DNA of 64,000 nt from Streptomyces galbus. GTDB taxonomy: Bacteria > Actinomycetota > Actinomycetes > Streptomycetales > Streptomycetaceae. Below are positions 16,985 to 27,300 of this stretch, piece after piece; within the stretch, counting starts at the first letter, position 1; each line of letters starts with the position of its first letter. The notes below the pieces were generated by a model. It was not told where the DNA came from. It was given only the letters and a program-made list of their open reading frames with translations, and did not search any database. The stretch is from positions 1 to 64,000 of the forward strand of contig NZ_SZPR01000007.1 of the NCBI RefSeq assembly GCF_005280195.1, in the 5' to 3' direction. The translations under genes were made by a program, and so were the position numbers.

Positions 16985-19900
16985 TCACATGTCCGGCCCC
17001 AGAGTGGCCAGGTCGAAGGCGGCGCTCAGGGCCGCGTAGCCATCCGCGGTGAGGTTGACGTGGTCGCCGGCGTCGAAGTCGGCCGGTGCCGTGCCCGCGT
17101 TGAGCATGAGCGCCGGTGGGTCCGTTGTGCTGGCGGGGTCCGGGACGGCGACGGATGCTTCCGTGTCCACATATCCGACCGTGGGCGCGACGAACACGGA
17201 CTGATCGGTGAGCCAGGTGTTGGCGTCGATCCGGTTCTGATCGACGGCAGCCGTGCAGAGCGCATAACGGGCACATGGTGTGAGGGTGGTGAACAGAACC
17301 TTGATCCCCCACCCGCGCAACTGGTCACGCAGTGTCTCGTAGGCGGCCGCCAAGGCCGTGTCGTCGGTTCCGGACACGATGTCCGTCAGCCCCTCGTTCA
17401 CGACGACGGTGGAGACGCCGGGGAGTGCGAGGACATCACGGTCCAGTCGCGTGAGTACCGCCGGACCGCCTTGTCCTTGTTCCGTGGCGAGGCGGTTGTT
17501 CTCGATACCGGACGCGACGACGCCGTAGGCGGAGATGCCCTGGGTGTCGGTCTGCAGAGCAGAGGCCAGCCGGTCCGAGAGCCGGGGAGCGGCCAGGACG
17601 GGAGTGGTGCCGTCCGCGAAGGGGTTGACGAGGTTGTCGCCGAGCACGGCGACCGTCGGGCGGTTGTCGCCCGTGACGACATCGATACCGGTCAGGACGT
17701 CGGTGAACCATCCCGAGTGGACGCCGCTGCCGATGAAGGCTGTGGTGGCTGTGTCCGCCGTGTGATCACCCGAGCCGACGGCGCTCACGTACATCGTGGC
17801 CGCACTGGCCCAGCTGTGCTGGACGAGGTAGGGCACGTCGTTGGCCAGGTGCAGACTGACCATCATGCGCCTGCCCGGTGTCGCCGCGTAGGTCATCGGG
17901 TCGCTGTACGTCTCACCGCCGGCCGGGATGGTGACGGACCTGCTGCCCCCGTTGAACGTGACGTCACCCGGTGTCGCCGTCGGCGCAGCCCCGGAGGACT
18001 GGGTGGCCAGCGTGGTGTGGTCGATGGTCAGCGGTGTCCTGCCGAGAGCGTTGGACAGCCGGAGGCGCACACTCGATCCCGCGACACTCGGGTCGGCAGC
18101 GATGCGGAACGTCTGGTCCCTGTAGTCGGTCCCCTCGTAGTTGAACGAGCCCTCGTTGGGGGCGCTCCAGGCGCCGGTCCAACGCGTGCCACCCGGTGCA
18201 GCCGTGGTGTCACGGACGGCCATACCGAAGAGGTGCAGCCCGGGTACGTCCGGTCGTGCCGAGTCGCTGAGGTCCGGCAGGGTGACCGAGCTGATCTGGG
18301 CGCCCGGCTTCAGAGGCACGGCGAAGGCGTAGACGTTGGTGCTGCGCGCCTCCTGGGTGCTGTTCGTGTGGTTGCGGTGGGGCAGCGTGACGGCCGCCAG
18401 GGCGTTGGAGCCGTACACCCAGTCAGGCACGGTGAGGTGGTAGGTCTGAGCGGTGCTTCCGTCGGCGTAGGTGATGGAGCCGTAGGGGCCCCCGGCCCGG
18501 CAGTCCTCGTACTGGCCGTTGCCCAGGGTGCACTCGGTGCCGCTGACCAGGGTGCCTTCGGGGACGGCCGGACTCGAGTAGTCGTCCTCGGCATGCTCGG
18601 AGGGAACGAAACCGTAGGTCGAGAACCCAAGGAACACCAGGGCCCGGCCACTGGCGCCGTTCAACTGGATGGTCTGGTTGGCAGCCATCACATTGTCACC
18701 GGACACCTGACCGAACGTCGGCAGGGTGAAGGTGGCGCCGTCGACGGTGACCTTCCCGCCCGGTTGCCAGCCGACAGCTTTCAGGTCCTGCAAAGAGATG
18801 GTGGCGCCCGAGCCGTCGGCGTCACCCGCCGTCTGACGGGCGTCGTCGGTGACGGCGGTGTTGTTGAAGGCGGCCTGAAGACTGGAGTACGTCTTCCCCG
18901 CGTGTCCCAGCGCCGTGAAGTCGTACTGCTGCTGGGTGGAGACGTTCCCGGCCGAGTCCACCGCGTAGACGTAGAGGGTGTGGGTGCCCGGGGCGGTCGG
19001 GGTGACAGTGATGGTGGCCTTGTTGCCGGTGGCCGTCACCGTCTGGGCGGCCGGTGTGTTGGAGGTCGGCGGGCTGACGTCGAGGCCGTACAGGAACTTC
19101 GCGGCGCTGTCGGTGCTCAAGGTGAATTGCCCTGGGGTGCCGGCTGCCGTCGTCCCGGCGGCGTCCTCGGGGTAGAGGCCACCGACGCTCGTGACGTTCG
19201 TCGGTGCAGGCGCCGAGAGATCGACGGTGAAGTGGCAGGAGGACGAGGGCCCGCTGGTGTCCTTCCCGTCGCCGGCGGTGACGTTCCAGCCGACCACGTC
19301 GCCGGTCTTCAGTCCGCTCATGAAGGTCGATGAGAGCTGCTTGGGCGCGTTCGAACCGCTGGAGACAGTGGCACTGGTCGTCGTGGTGGCGGCGCCACTG
19401 CCGACCCAGTACTTGTAGGTGGCGGCCAAGGCGTCCTTGTCACCGTCACTGACCACGGCGTTGAGCGTGGGCGGGGTGGTGACGAGCGTCTTGCCGATCA
19501 CCGGATAGGGCGTGGTGGTACCGCAACCCACCGAGTGTGTACCGAACTTGGCCGCGAGGCTGCTCGGCTTCGCTGGGACGTGATTGTACTCGATCGACAT
19601 CGACGGGTTGTTGGCGAACCGTTTGAAGTAGTTGCCGTCTCCCGTGCCTTCGTTGCTGTTGACCAGGGCGAACGTCCAGCTGGAGTTCTTGGCGGCCGCT
19701 TTCTTGGCGATGGTGGAGGTGACCGAGAACCCGCCGGACGGCTGGCTGCTGCAGGCCGGACCGAAGCTCTTCGTCGCCAGGTAGCTGGAGAGGGCGGGGC
19801 GGTTGCTCCACGTGGTGCCGGAGCTGATGGCACCCGTCAGGTACAGCTTGACGTCGGAGGACAGACTGCAGCTCGCGGAGTAGTTCTCCTTGGCGTTGAC

Positions 19901-21148
19901 CGTGGCGGCCACGATGTGCGTGCCCCAGACGGTGGAGGGGATGGCAAGCTGGAAGTACGAGCGCTCGACACCGATGCAGCCGGACCAGCTGTTGTAGCCG
20001 ACGCCCGGGTCGCCGTACTGGGTGGAGTCGTAGTTCTTCGCCGACGCGCAGCCCTGCTGGGTCTCGACGTAGTGCTGGCGGCCGCCGGTGGCGTAGTGGG
20101 GGTTCCAGGTCGGGTCGATGTAGACCGGATAGTGCGTGCCCGAGCCGGTCAGCAGCGAGCGGTCCGGAGACAGGGTCAGGGTCGAGCCGCGCACGTCGTC
20201 GCCGACGCGGGCGACATGAGCCCCGGGAGCCGGACCTGTGGCTGGGGAACCCGTTGTGGTGTTGTCCCGTGAGGCCATGGTCCTGACCGTCTGCGCGCTC
20301 GAAGAGGAGTCCCACATCAAGGGCTGAGGCGCACTGAACATCACCTGACCCGTGGGGGTGGTGGCCTGGAGATTGTCGTGGCCGTCGTCGGAGACGGTCA
20401 CTCCCGTGGTGTGTGCGGTCAGTTCGAACGTGGCCAGGGCGGGGTTCGCGGCGGCGGCCGCACTCTTGACCACTACGAGCTCCGAGAAACCGCCGAGGGT
20501 GTTCGCGGTGAGCTGGAGGTCGACGTCCTCGAGGACGCCCGGGTAGGTGATCGTGGCGCCGGACACGCTCGGTGCGGGGAGGGGACGGGGCCAGGCGAAG
20601 GACAGCTGGACCCTGCCACTGGTCATGGACACGAGTGGTGCGGTGCCGCCGCCGGAGAACGTGAGTGGCTCCGCCGCGGCCGCGGGACTGTAGCTACCGT
20701 CGGAGTTCTGCCGGAGCGTGGCGTCCACCGGGGTCCAGGCGCCGTCACGGCGAACGCGTTGGGGCAGGAGACTGGTCGTCCACGTGACTGTGCCGGTGGG
20801 ATTGGCCTGAACGGTGGCGGTCTCCGTCGTCAGGACATCCACCGGTACCGGGCTGCCTGTCGACCTGGCCCGGGACTGCGCCGAGGCGAGGGCAGCCTGT
20901 TGGTCGGCCGTCAGGCCGGAGTCGTCCGTCGGGCGGGTGGTGCCCAAGGGCCCGGTCGGCCGACTGCTCGGCAACGTCGGTGCGGGCTTCGTCGCTGCGG
21001 GGGCTCCGCGGTCGTCGGCTGCCGCAGCCGATGCCGTTCCCGTGAGCGGCGCAGACAGCAGGAGCGCCAGGACAACAGTGACGGTCGAGATGGTCGGACG
21101 TATACGGCTTTTTCTTCGTGTCTGATGACGACGTATCGGCGCGTACAT
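16985..21148 (-). CDS. Large secreted DNRLRE-like protein with a C-terminal degenerate SGNH hydrolase domain
   Basis: Secreted protein of 1387 aa. A signal peptide ends near residue 42 (VVLALLLSAPLTGTASAAAA). The N-terminal third is beta-rich, of the kind found in Streptomyces wall-associated RHS partner proteins. A DNRLRE-like segment follows (DPTWNPHYATGGRQHYVETQ, then the SYFQLAIPSTVWGTHIVAAT strand pattern), then Ig-like repeats and a jelly-roll-like part. The last 220 residues have the layout of an SGNH/GDSL hydrolase, but the nucleophile block reads GDN (Asn1172 for Ser), block III reads EGLTD (Thr1255 for Asn) and block V reads GDHVN (Asn1365 for His). It is divergent from an RHS toxin gene and probably belongs to the same surface system (inference). 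Confidence 0.85.
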   Translation of the reverse strand: MYAPIRRHQTRRKSRIRPTISTVTVVLALLLSAPLTGTASAAAADDRGAPAATKPAPTLPSSRPTGPLGTTRPTDDSGLTADQQAALASAQSRARSTGSPVPVDVLTTETATVQANPTGTVTWTTSLLPQRVRRDGAWTPVDATLRQNSDGSYSPAAAAEPLTFSGGGTAPLVSMTSGRVQLSFAWPRPLPAPSVSGATITYPGVLEDVDLQLTANTLGGFSELVVVKSAAAAANPALATFELTAHTTGVTVSDDGHDNLQATTPTGQVMFSAPQPLMWDSSSSAQTVRTMASRDNTTTGSPATGPAPGAHVARVGDDVRGSTLTLSPDRSLLTGSGTHYPVYIDPTWNPHYATGGRQHYVETQQGCASAKNYDSTQYGDPGVGYNSWSGCIGVERSYFQLAIPSTVWGTHIVAATVNAKENYSASCSLSSDVKLYLTGAISSGTTWSNRPALSSYLATKSFGPACSSQPSGGFSVTSTIAKKAAAKNSSWTFALVNSNEGTGDGNYFKRFANNPSMSIEYNHVPAKPSSLAAKFGTHSVGCGTTTPYPVIGKTLVTTPPTLNAVVSDGDKDALAATYKYWVGSGAATTTTSATVSSGSNAPKQLSSTFMSGLKTGDVVGWNVTAGDGKDTSGPSSSCHFTVDLSAPAPTNVTSVGGLYPEDAAGTTAAGTPGQFTLSTDSAAKFLYGLDVSPPTSNTPAAQTVTATGNKATITVTPTAPGTHTLYVYAVDSAGNVSTQQQYDFTALGHAGKTYSSLQAAFNNTAVTDDARQTAGDADGSGATISLQDLKAVGWQPGGKVTVDGATFTLPTFGQVSGDNVMAANQTIQLNGASGRALVFLGFSTYGFVPSEHAEDDYSSPAVPEGTLVSGTECTLGNGQYEDCRAGGPYGSITYADGSTAQTYHLTVPDWVYGSNALAAVTLPHRNHTNSTQEARSTNVYAFAVPLKPGAQISSVTLPDLSDSARPDVPGLHLFGMAVRDTTAAPGGTRWTGAWSAPNEGSFNYEGTDYRDQTFRIAADPSVAGSSVRLRLSNALGRTPLTIDHTTLATQSSGAAPTATPGDVTFNGGSRSVTIPAGGETYSDPMTYAATPGRRMMVSLHLANDVPYLVQHSWASAATMYVSAVGSGDHTADTATTAFIGSGVHSGWFTDVLTGIDVVTGDNRPTVAVLGDNLVNPFADGTTPVLAAPRLSDRLASALQTDTQGISAYGVVASGIENNRLATEQGQGGPAVLTRLDRDVLALPGVSTVVVNEGLTDIVSGTDDTALAAAYETLRDQLRGWGIKVLFTTLTPCARYALCTAAVDQNRIDANTWLTDQSVFVAPTVGYVDTEASVAVPDPASTTDPPALMLNAGTAPADFDAGDHVNLTADGYAALSAAFDLATLGPDM

Positions 21149-21267
21149 GCTGCTCCCCCCGGTGAATCAGGTCTCTTTCTCCGCAGTGGTAGCAGCTTTG
21201 CCGACTCATTCTGCTCGACCGGAGAAGTTGCGAATCTTTCTTGGTGGAAAGTTGACCGCCTTGACGT

Positions 21268-21298
21268 GGCCATGGAAAGTTTTTGATCTTCCATGGCC
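21268..21298. promoter_or_regulatory. Inverted repeat in the divergent region of the two large secreted genes
   Basis: 10-bp arms GGCCATGGAA (21268-21277) and TTCCATGGCC (21289-21298) around an 11-nt AT-rich spacer, in the 197-bp region between the starts at 21148 and 21346. It may be an operator or an attenuator. The region is AT-richer than its surroundings. Confidence 0.45.
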
Positions 21299-21345
21299 TG
21301 AAGGGCATGCGACTCCTGTTAGGTTCCCGATGCCTTTACTAGGGG

Positions 21346-24300
21346 ATGGGGATTTCGGTGGGCGACTGGAAGCGGTTGATAAGTGGCCGGATTGCGAGGC
21401 GGAGGCCGTCGGCGCGCACGTGGCTTGTTCTCGCCCTTTTCCTGTCGCTTCTCGTTCCCCTTTCCGTAACCAATGCGGCTTTCGCATCGGATGCGGTGCG
21501 GCGCGACTACTTGCTGCACCCGAAAAAAGAGCCCTCCATTCCCGTGAAGCCGGTGAGGGGCCGCTCCGTTGCCCGTACCCGCATGCACGCCTGGAAGGCC
21601 GGAGCCGCGAAGAAGGCGTGGCCCGAACCCGGCCAGGCCGACACGCACGTCGCGAGCGGCGCGGCAAGCCGCGCCGGTGTCCTCCCCGTCTCGGTTGCCG
21701 CCGCGCCCGAGGGAGCACATCTTGCTCCCTCGGGAACGAAGCTCCGTGTTTCCCTCCCGGGGCAGTCGGCCGCCGAACGGCTCGGGCTGCGAGGCGTGGT
21801 CTTCACCGTGCGCCCCGCCGCGGAGTCACCCGGTGGCAGCACGCGAGTGGCCTTGGACTACGCGTCGTTCAAGGACGCCTACGGCGGTGACTGGTCCTCG
21901 CGGCTGCGCCTCGTCCAGCTTCCCGCGTGCGCACTGACCACCCCCGGTCTCGCCCGCTGCCGTACGCAGACGCCGCTGGCGTCGACGAACGACGCGCGTC
22001 ACCACGAGGTGGCCGCGATCGTCCGGATTCCTGGTCGTACCACCACGGTGGCCGCCTCACCGACGGTCGTGGCAGCGGTCGCCGGAACGGCGGGCGGCGG
22101 AGGCAGCTACGCGGCCACTTCGCTGGCGCCGTCCGGCCAGTGGGCCGCCGGCGGATCGAGCGGCGCCTTCACCTACTCGTACCCCGTCTCCGTGCCGGAC
22201 GTTCCCGGCAGCTTGGTGCCGAGCGTCTCCCTCGGGTACAGCTCGCAGAGCGTCGACGGGCGGACCTCTTCCACCAACGCCCAGTCCTCCTGGATCGGGG
22301 ACGGCTGGGACTACGCACCCGGTTTCGTCGAACGCAGCTACCTGGGCTGTGCCGACGACGCGGCGGGCGGCACACCCAAGACGGCCGACGAGTGCTGGTC
22401 GGACAACGCCGACACCCTGACGCTGTCGTTGAACGGTGCCTCGAACACGCTCGTCCACGACGACACCACACACAGCTGGCACGCCCAGGGCGACAACGGC
22501 GAGAAGATCGACATCAAGACCGACACCGTCAACGGCGACAACGACAACGAGTACTTCGTCGTCACCACCGCCGACGGGACGAGGTACTACTTCGGTCTGA
22601 ACCGTCTGCCCGGCTGGACCTCGGGCGGTGCTACCACCAACTCGGTGTTCACCGCACCCGTCTACGGCAACGACTCCGGCGAGCCCTGCCACGGCTCGAC
22701 CTTCGCGGACTCCTGGTGCCAGCAGGGGTACCGCTGGAACCTCGACTACGTCGTGGACCCCCACGGCAACGCCATCAGCTACTGGTACACGCCCGAAACC
22801 AACTACTACGGGCGGGACAACGCCACCTCCCCCACCCCGTACACCCGGGGCGGTTACCTCTCCGAGATCCATTACGGCCAGCTCGCGGGGAAGGTCTACG
22901 ACAGCACCGCCCCGGCCGCCGCCAAGGTCTTCTTCGACACCGCCGAACGCTGCCTTGCGGACTCCGCCTTCGACTGCGCCGCGTCCAAGATGACGACGGC
23001 CAACGCCGCGCACTGGCCCGACGTACCGGTGGACCAGGTCTGTGCCTCGTCCGGCACCTGCGCCAACCACGGACCGGCGTTCTTCAGCACCCGCCGCCTG
23101 ACCTCCATCCGCACGCAGGTCCTGGTGGGCACGGCCTACCAAAACGTGGACAGCTGGTCACTGGCCCACACCTTCCCGTCGACGGGGGACACCACCACCC
23201 CGTCCATGTGGCTGTCGTCCCTCACACGGACCGGCAAGGACGACGGCAGTCTCGCCCTGCCTCCGGTCCGGTTCGACGGCCAGGCACTGGCCAACCGGGT
23301 CGACGGCCTGGACGGCTACCAGCCCATCACCCGCTACCGGCTGACCAAGATCACCACAGAGTCCGGTGGCCTCATCACCGTCAACTACAGCAGCCCGCAG
23401 TGTCACCGCGCCGGCACCCAGGTACTGCCGTCCAGCCCTGATGCCAACACCTATCGCTGCTATCCGCAGTACTGGACTCCGCCCGGCCAGACGTCGCCCC
23501 AACTGGACTGGTTCAACAAGTTCGTCGTCACCTCCGTGACGAACGAGGACCCGACCGGCGGCGGTCTGCCCGTCCAGACGACCTACGCCTATCTCGGCAA
23601 CCCGGCCTGGCACTTCAACGACGATCCGCTCTCCCAGGCCAAGTACCGCACCTGGAGCCAGTGGCGTGGCTACGGCAGGGTGGAGACCCGGACGGGCACC
23701 GCCCCTGGAGTGCTCACACTGTCCCGGGACACCTACTTCCGAGGTATGGACGGGGACAAGACGTCCACCGGGACACGTGACGTCACCGTCAACGACCGAG
23801 CCGGGGACGACGCCCAGAAGGACTCCGACTGGCTCGCGGGCCAGACCCTCGAGAACGAGGCCTTCAACGGCGACGGCGGCGCACTGCTCACCGACACCGT
23901 CACCGATCCGTGGAGCTCGGCGGCAACAGCCACCCAGGCGCGTACCAAGGCGGGTCTGGACCCGCTCGTGGCGTACCGCACCAACGTCAAGCGGTCTCGC
24001 ACCATGACGACCAAGGCGGACGGCACCCAGCTCACCACCGAGACCGACTACACGATCGACGCCGCCACAGGCTTGCCCACAGCGGTGGACGACCTCGGTG
24101 ACGTCTCCACGCCTGACGACGACAAGTGCACGCGTACCTGGTACGCCCAAGACGCCTCGGGCGCTCTGCTCCCCGTGCCGCGCCGCGTTCAGGGCGTTTC
24201 CGTCAAGTGCTCCACCACGCCCGTGCTGACCAAGGACCTCGTCAGTGACGACCTGACGTTCTTCGACGGCTCCACCACCAACACCGCCACTCCCACCAAG

Positions 24301-27300
24301 GGTGACGTGACGATGGTGCAGAAGGCGGACAAGGTCGACGCCGACGGCACGGTGCACTACATCACCGCCCTGCAGAACAGCTACGACTCCTACGGGCGCG
24401 AACTCACCGAGACGGATGCCGACGGCCGCACCACGACCACCGCCTACACGCCCGCCGCCGGCGCGTCCCCGACCGCCCTCAAGGTCACCCAGCCGAAGGT
24501 CACCGGTCAGACCGCGGGCTTCGCCACCACGACCACCCTGGACCCGGCCCGCGGCCTCGATCTGAAGACCACGGACGCCGCGGGTTACTCCACCACGAGC
24601 ACCTACGATCCCCTCGGCCGGCTGACGGCCGTCTGGAATCCCGGCTTCTCCACTGCCAACAACCCCAACAGCAAGTTCACCTACGACCTGTCGCCGACGC
24701 ACCCGTCGACCGTCACCACCCAGACGCTGAACGACGACAACACCTACCGCGCCTCCATCGCCCTGTACGACGCGATGCTCCGTCCGCGCGAGTCGCAGAC
24801 GGCGACCGTGGACGGAGGCCGGGTGATCACGGACACGGTGTACGACTCGCACGGATGGGCGGTCAGCAGCTCGGACCCGTACTACAACTCCGGAGCGCCC
24901 GCCGGCACGTTGGTGGACGCCGCCGACAACCAGACCCCGTCCCAGACGGGCACCGTCTACGACGGGGCGGGCCGGGTCACCGCGTCGATCGCCTACCACT
25001 TCGCCACCGAGACCTGGCGCACCACCACGGAGTACCCGGGGTCCGACCGTGTCGACGTCACACCACCCACCGGATCGACGCCCAGCACCACGTATTCCGA
25101 CGCGCGTGGCCAGACGGTCAGACTGCTGCGCTACCACGGCAGTACGCCCACCGGCGCCGCGGACACCGTGACCTACACCTATGACAGGTCCGGCCACCCG
25201 ACCGGCCAGGACGACGGCCAGGGCCACACCTGGTCCAGCACGTACGACCTGCTCGGACGCCGCGTGTCGCAGACGGACCCGGACACGGGTACCTCGTCGT
25301 CCACGTACGACAACGCCGGTCAGCTCCTCAGCACCAAGGACGCACGGGGAAAGACCATCTCGTACGCCTACGACGAGATGGGCCGCAAGCAGGCCGAGTA
25401 CGACACCACCGACGGGGTCGCCCCCTCCCCGACCAACGAACTGGCCGCGTGGACCTACGACACCCTGAAGAAGGGCAGGCCCACCGCCTCCACGCGATAT
25501 GTCGGGGGAACCGGCGGCAGCGCCTACGTCAACAAGATCCTCGGATACGACAGCCACGGTTGGGCGCAGGCGACCCAACTGGTCGTCCCGGCCGGTGAGG
25601 GTGTGCTCAAAGGCACCTACACCCATCAGAACACGTACAAGCTCACCGGCACGCTCGCCTCGTACACGGACGCCGATCCCACGTCGGTCAAACTGCCGCA
25701 GGAGACCGTCTCCTACACCTATGACGCCTTCGGCCGGCCCGTGGGAGTGGGCGGTGACACCAACGGCTGGGCCTACGTCAGTGGCCTCAGGTACACGGAG
25801 TTCGACGAGCCATCCCAGTTCACCTACGGGCCGTCGGGCAACTTCGCCCAGCAGACCCTGGCTTACGACGACCAGACCCACCGCCTCACCGAGTCCACGA
25901 CCGTCACCGGGTCGGGCACCGTGATGGCCGACCGGACCAGGTACGCGTACCAGCCTTCCGGCAACGTCACGAAGATCTCCGACAGGCTCGGGACCGGAAT
26001 CACCGACACCCAGTGCTTCGACTACGACTGGGCGCAGCGGCTGAAGGCCGCGTGGACGGCCACGGACGACTGCACGGCGGCCCCCGCCCCCGGAGCGTCC
26101 ACGACCGTGGGAGGGCCGTCCCCGTACTGGCAGTCCTGGACGTACGACGCCACGGGGGCTCGTCGGACGCAGGTGGACCATGCCCCGTCCGGTGACACGA
26201 CCCAGGACACCACGGCGACCTACACCTCTTTCAAGCCCGGCGAGGGCCCCGCGCACGCCGTGTCGCAGGTCGCCAGGACCACACCCGCGGACCCGACGGC
26301 CGACACCGCCAACAGCTACACGTACTACGACGACGGCGACGTGCACACCCGCACCACCCGCACCGGAACGGACACCTTCAGCTACAACGACGAGGGCAAC
26401 CTCTCCGAGTTGTCCTCGACGGGCACCTCGGCCGACACCACCTACCTCTACGACGCCGACGGCAGCCTCCTCATCCGGCGCGGCCCCGACGGCAACACCC
26501 TGTACACGGGCGACGAGGAGATCACTGCGAAGAAGGACGCGACGAGCGCCGACGGCGTGCGCTACATCTCCATCGCGGGGCAGACGGTGGCCACGCACTC
26601 CTCCGACGGCAAGTTCACGTACCTGATCCCCGACCGGCAGGGCACCGGCACACTCGCCGTCGATTCCCAGAGCCAGCAGGTCACCCGCCGCCAGTACAAA
26701 CCCTTCGGGGAGACACGGGCCCAGACCGGGCCGTGGATCGGCCAGCGGGGCTTCGTCGGAGGCACCCAGGACGACAACACCGGGCTGACCAACCTGGGCG
26801 CACGCGAGTACGACCCTTCCATCGGCCGTTTCCTGAGTCCCGACCCGCTGCTCGATCCGGGAGCGCCACAGTCCTGGAACGCCTACGACTACGCCGATGA
26901 CACCCCGGTCACCACGTCCGACCCGAGCGGTAAGTGCCCGGACATCGACTGCCCGACGCGCAATTGCCCGGCCTGCCTCAACCGCACGCCCACGGACACC
27001 AACCCGAACTCGCCCGCCCTGCACGACCACCCGGGCTCGGGCAGCACACCGACCAACACCAAGTCGTACGCCAAGCGCTACCAGGCGGAGGTCAGCAACA
27101 ACACGGCCCACGCCCAGGCGGAGGAACGGGCCCTCCAGCGGCAGAAGGCGACAGCGGACGCGACGGCCGCGGCAGCGAAGAAACAGGCTTCCGGCTTCAA
27201 ACACCGGCTGCTGAGCCTCGTCGCGGATGTGATCGGCCTGACGGACGCCTACAACTGCTTCACCAAGGGCGACGTGATGGGCTGCATCAACACCGCCCTC

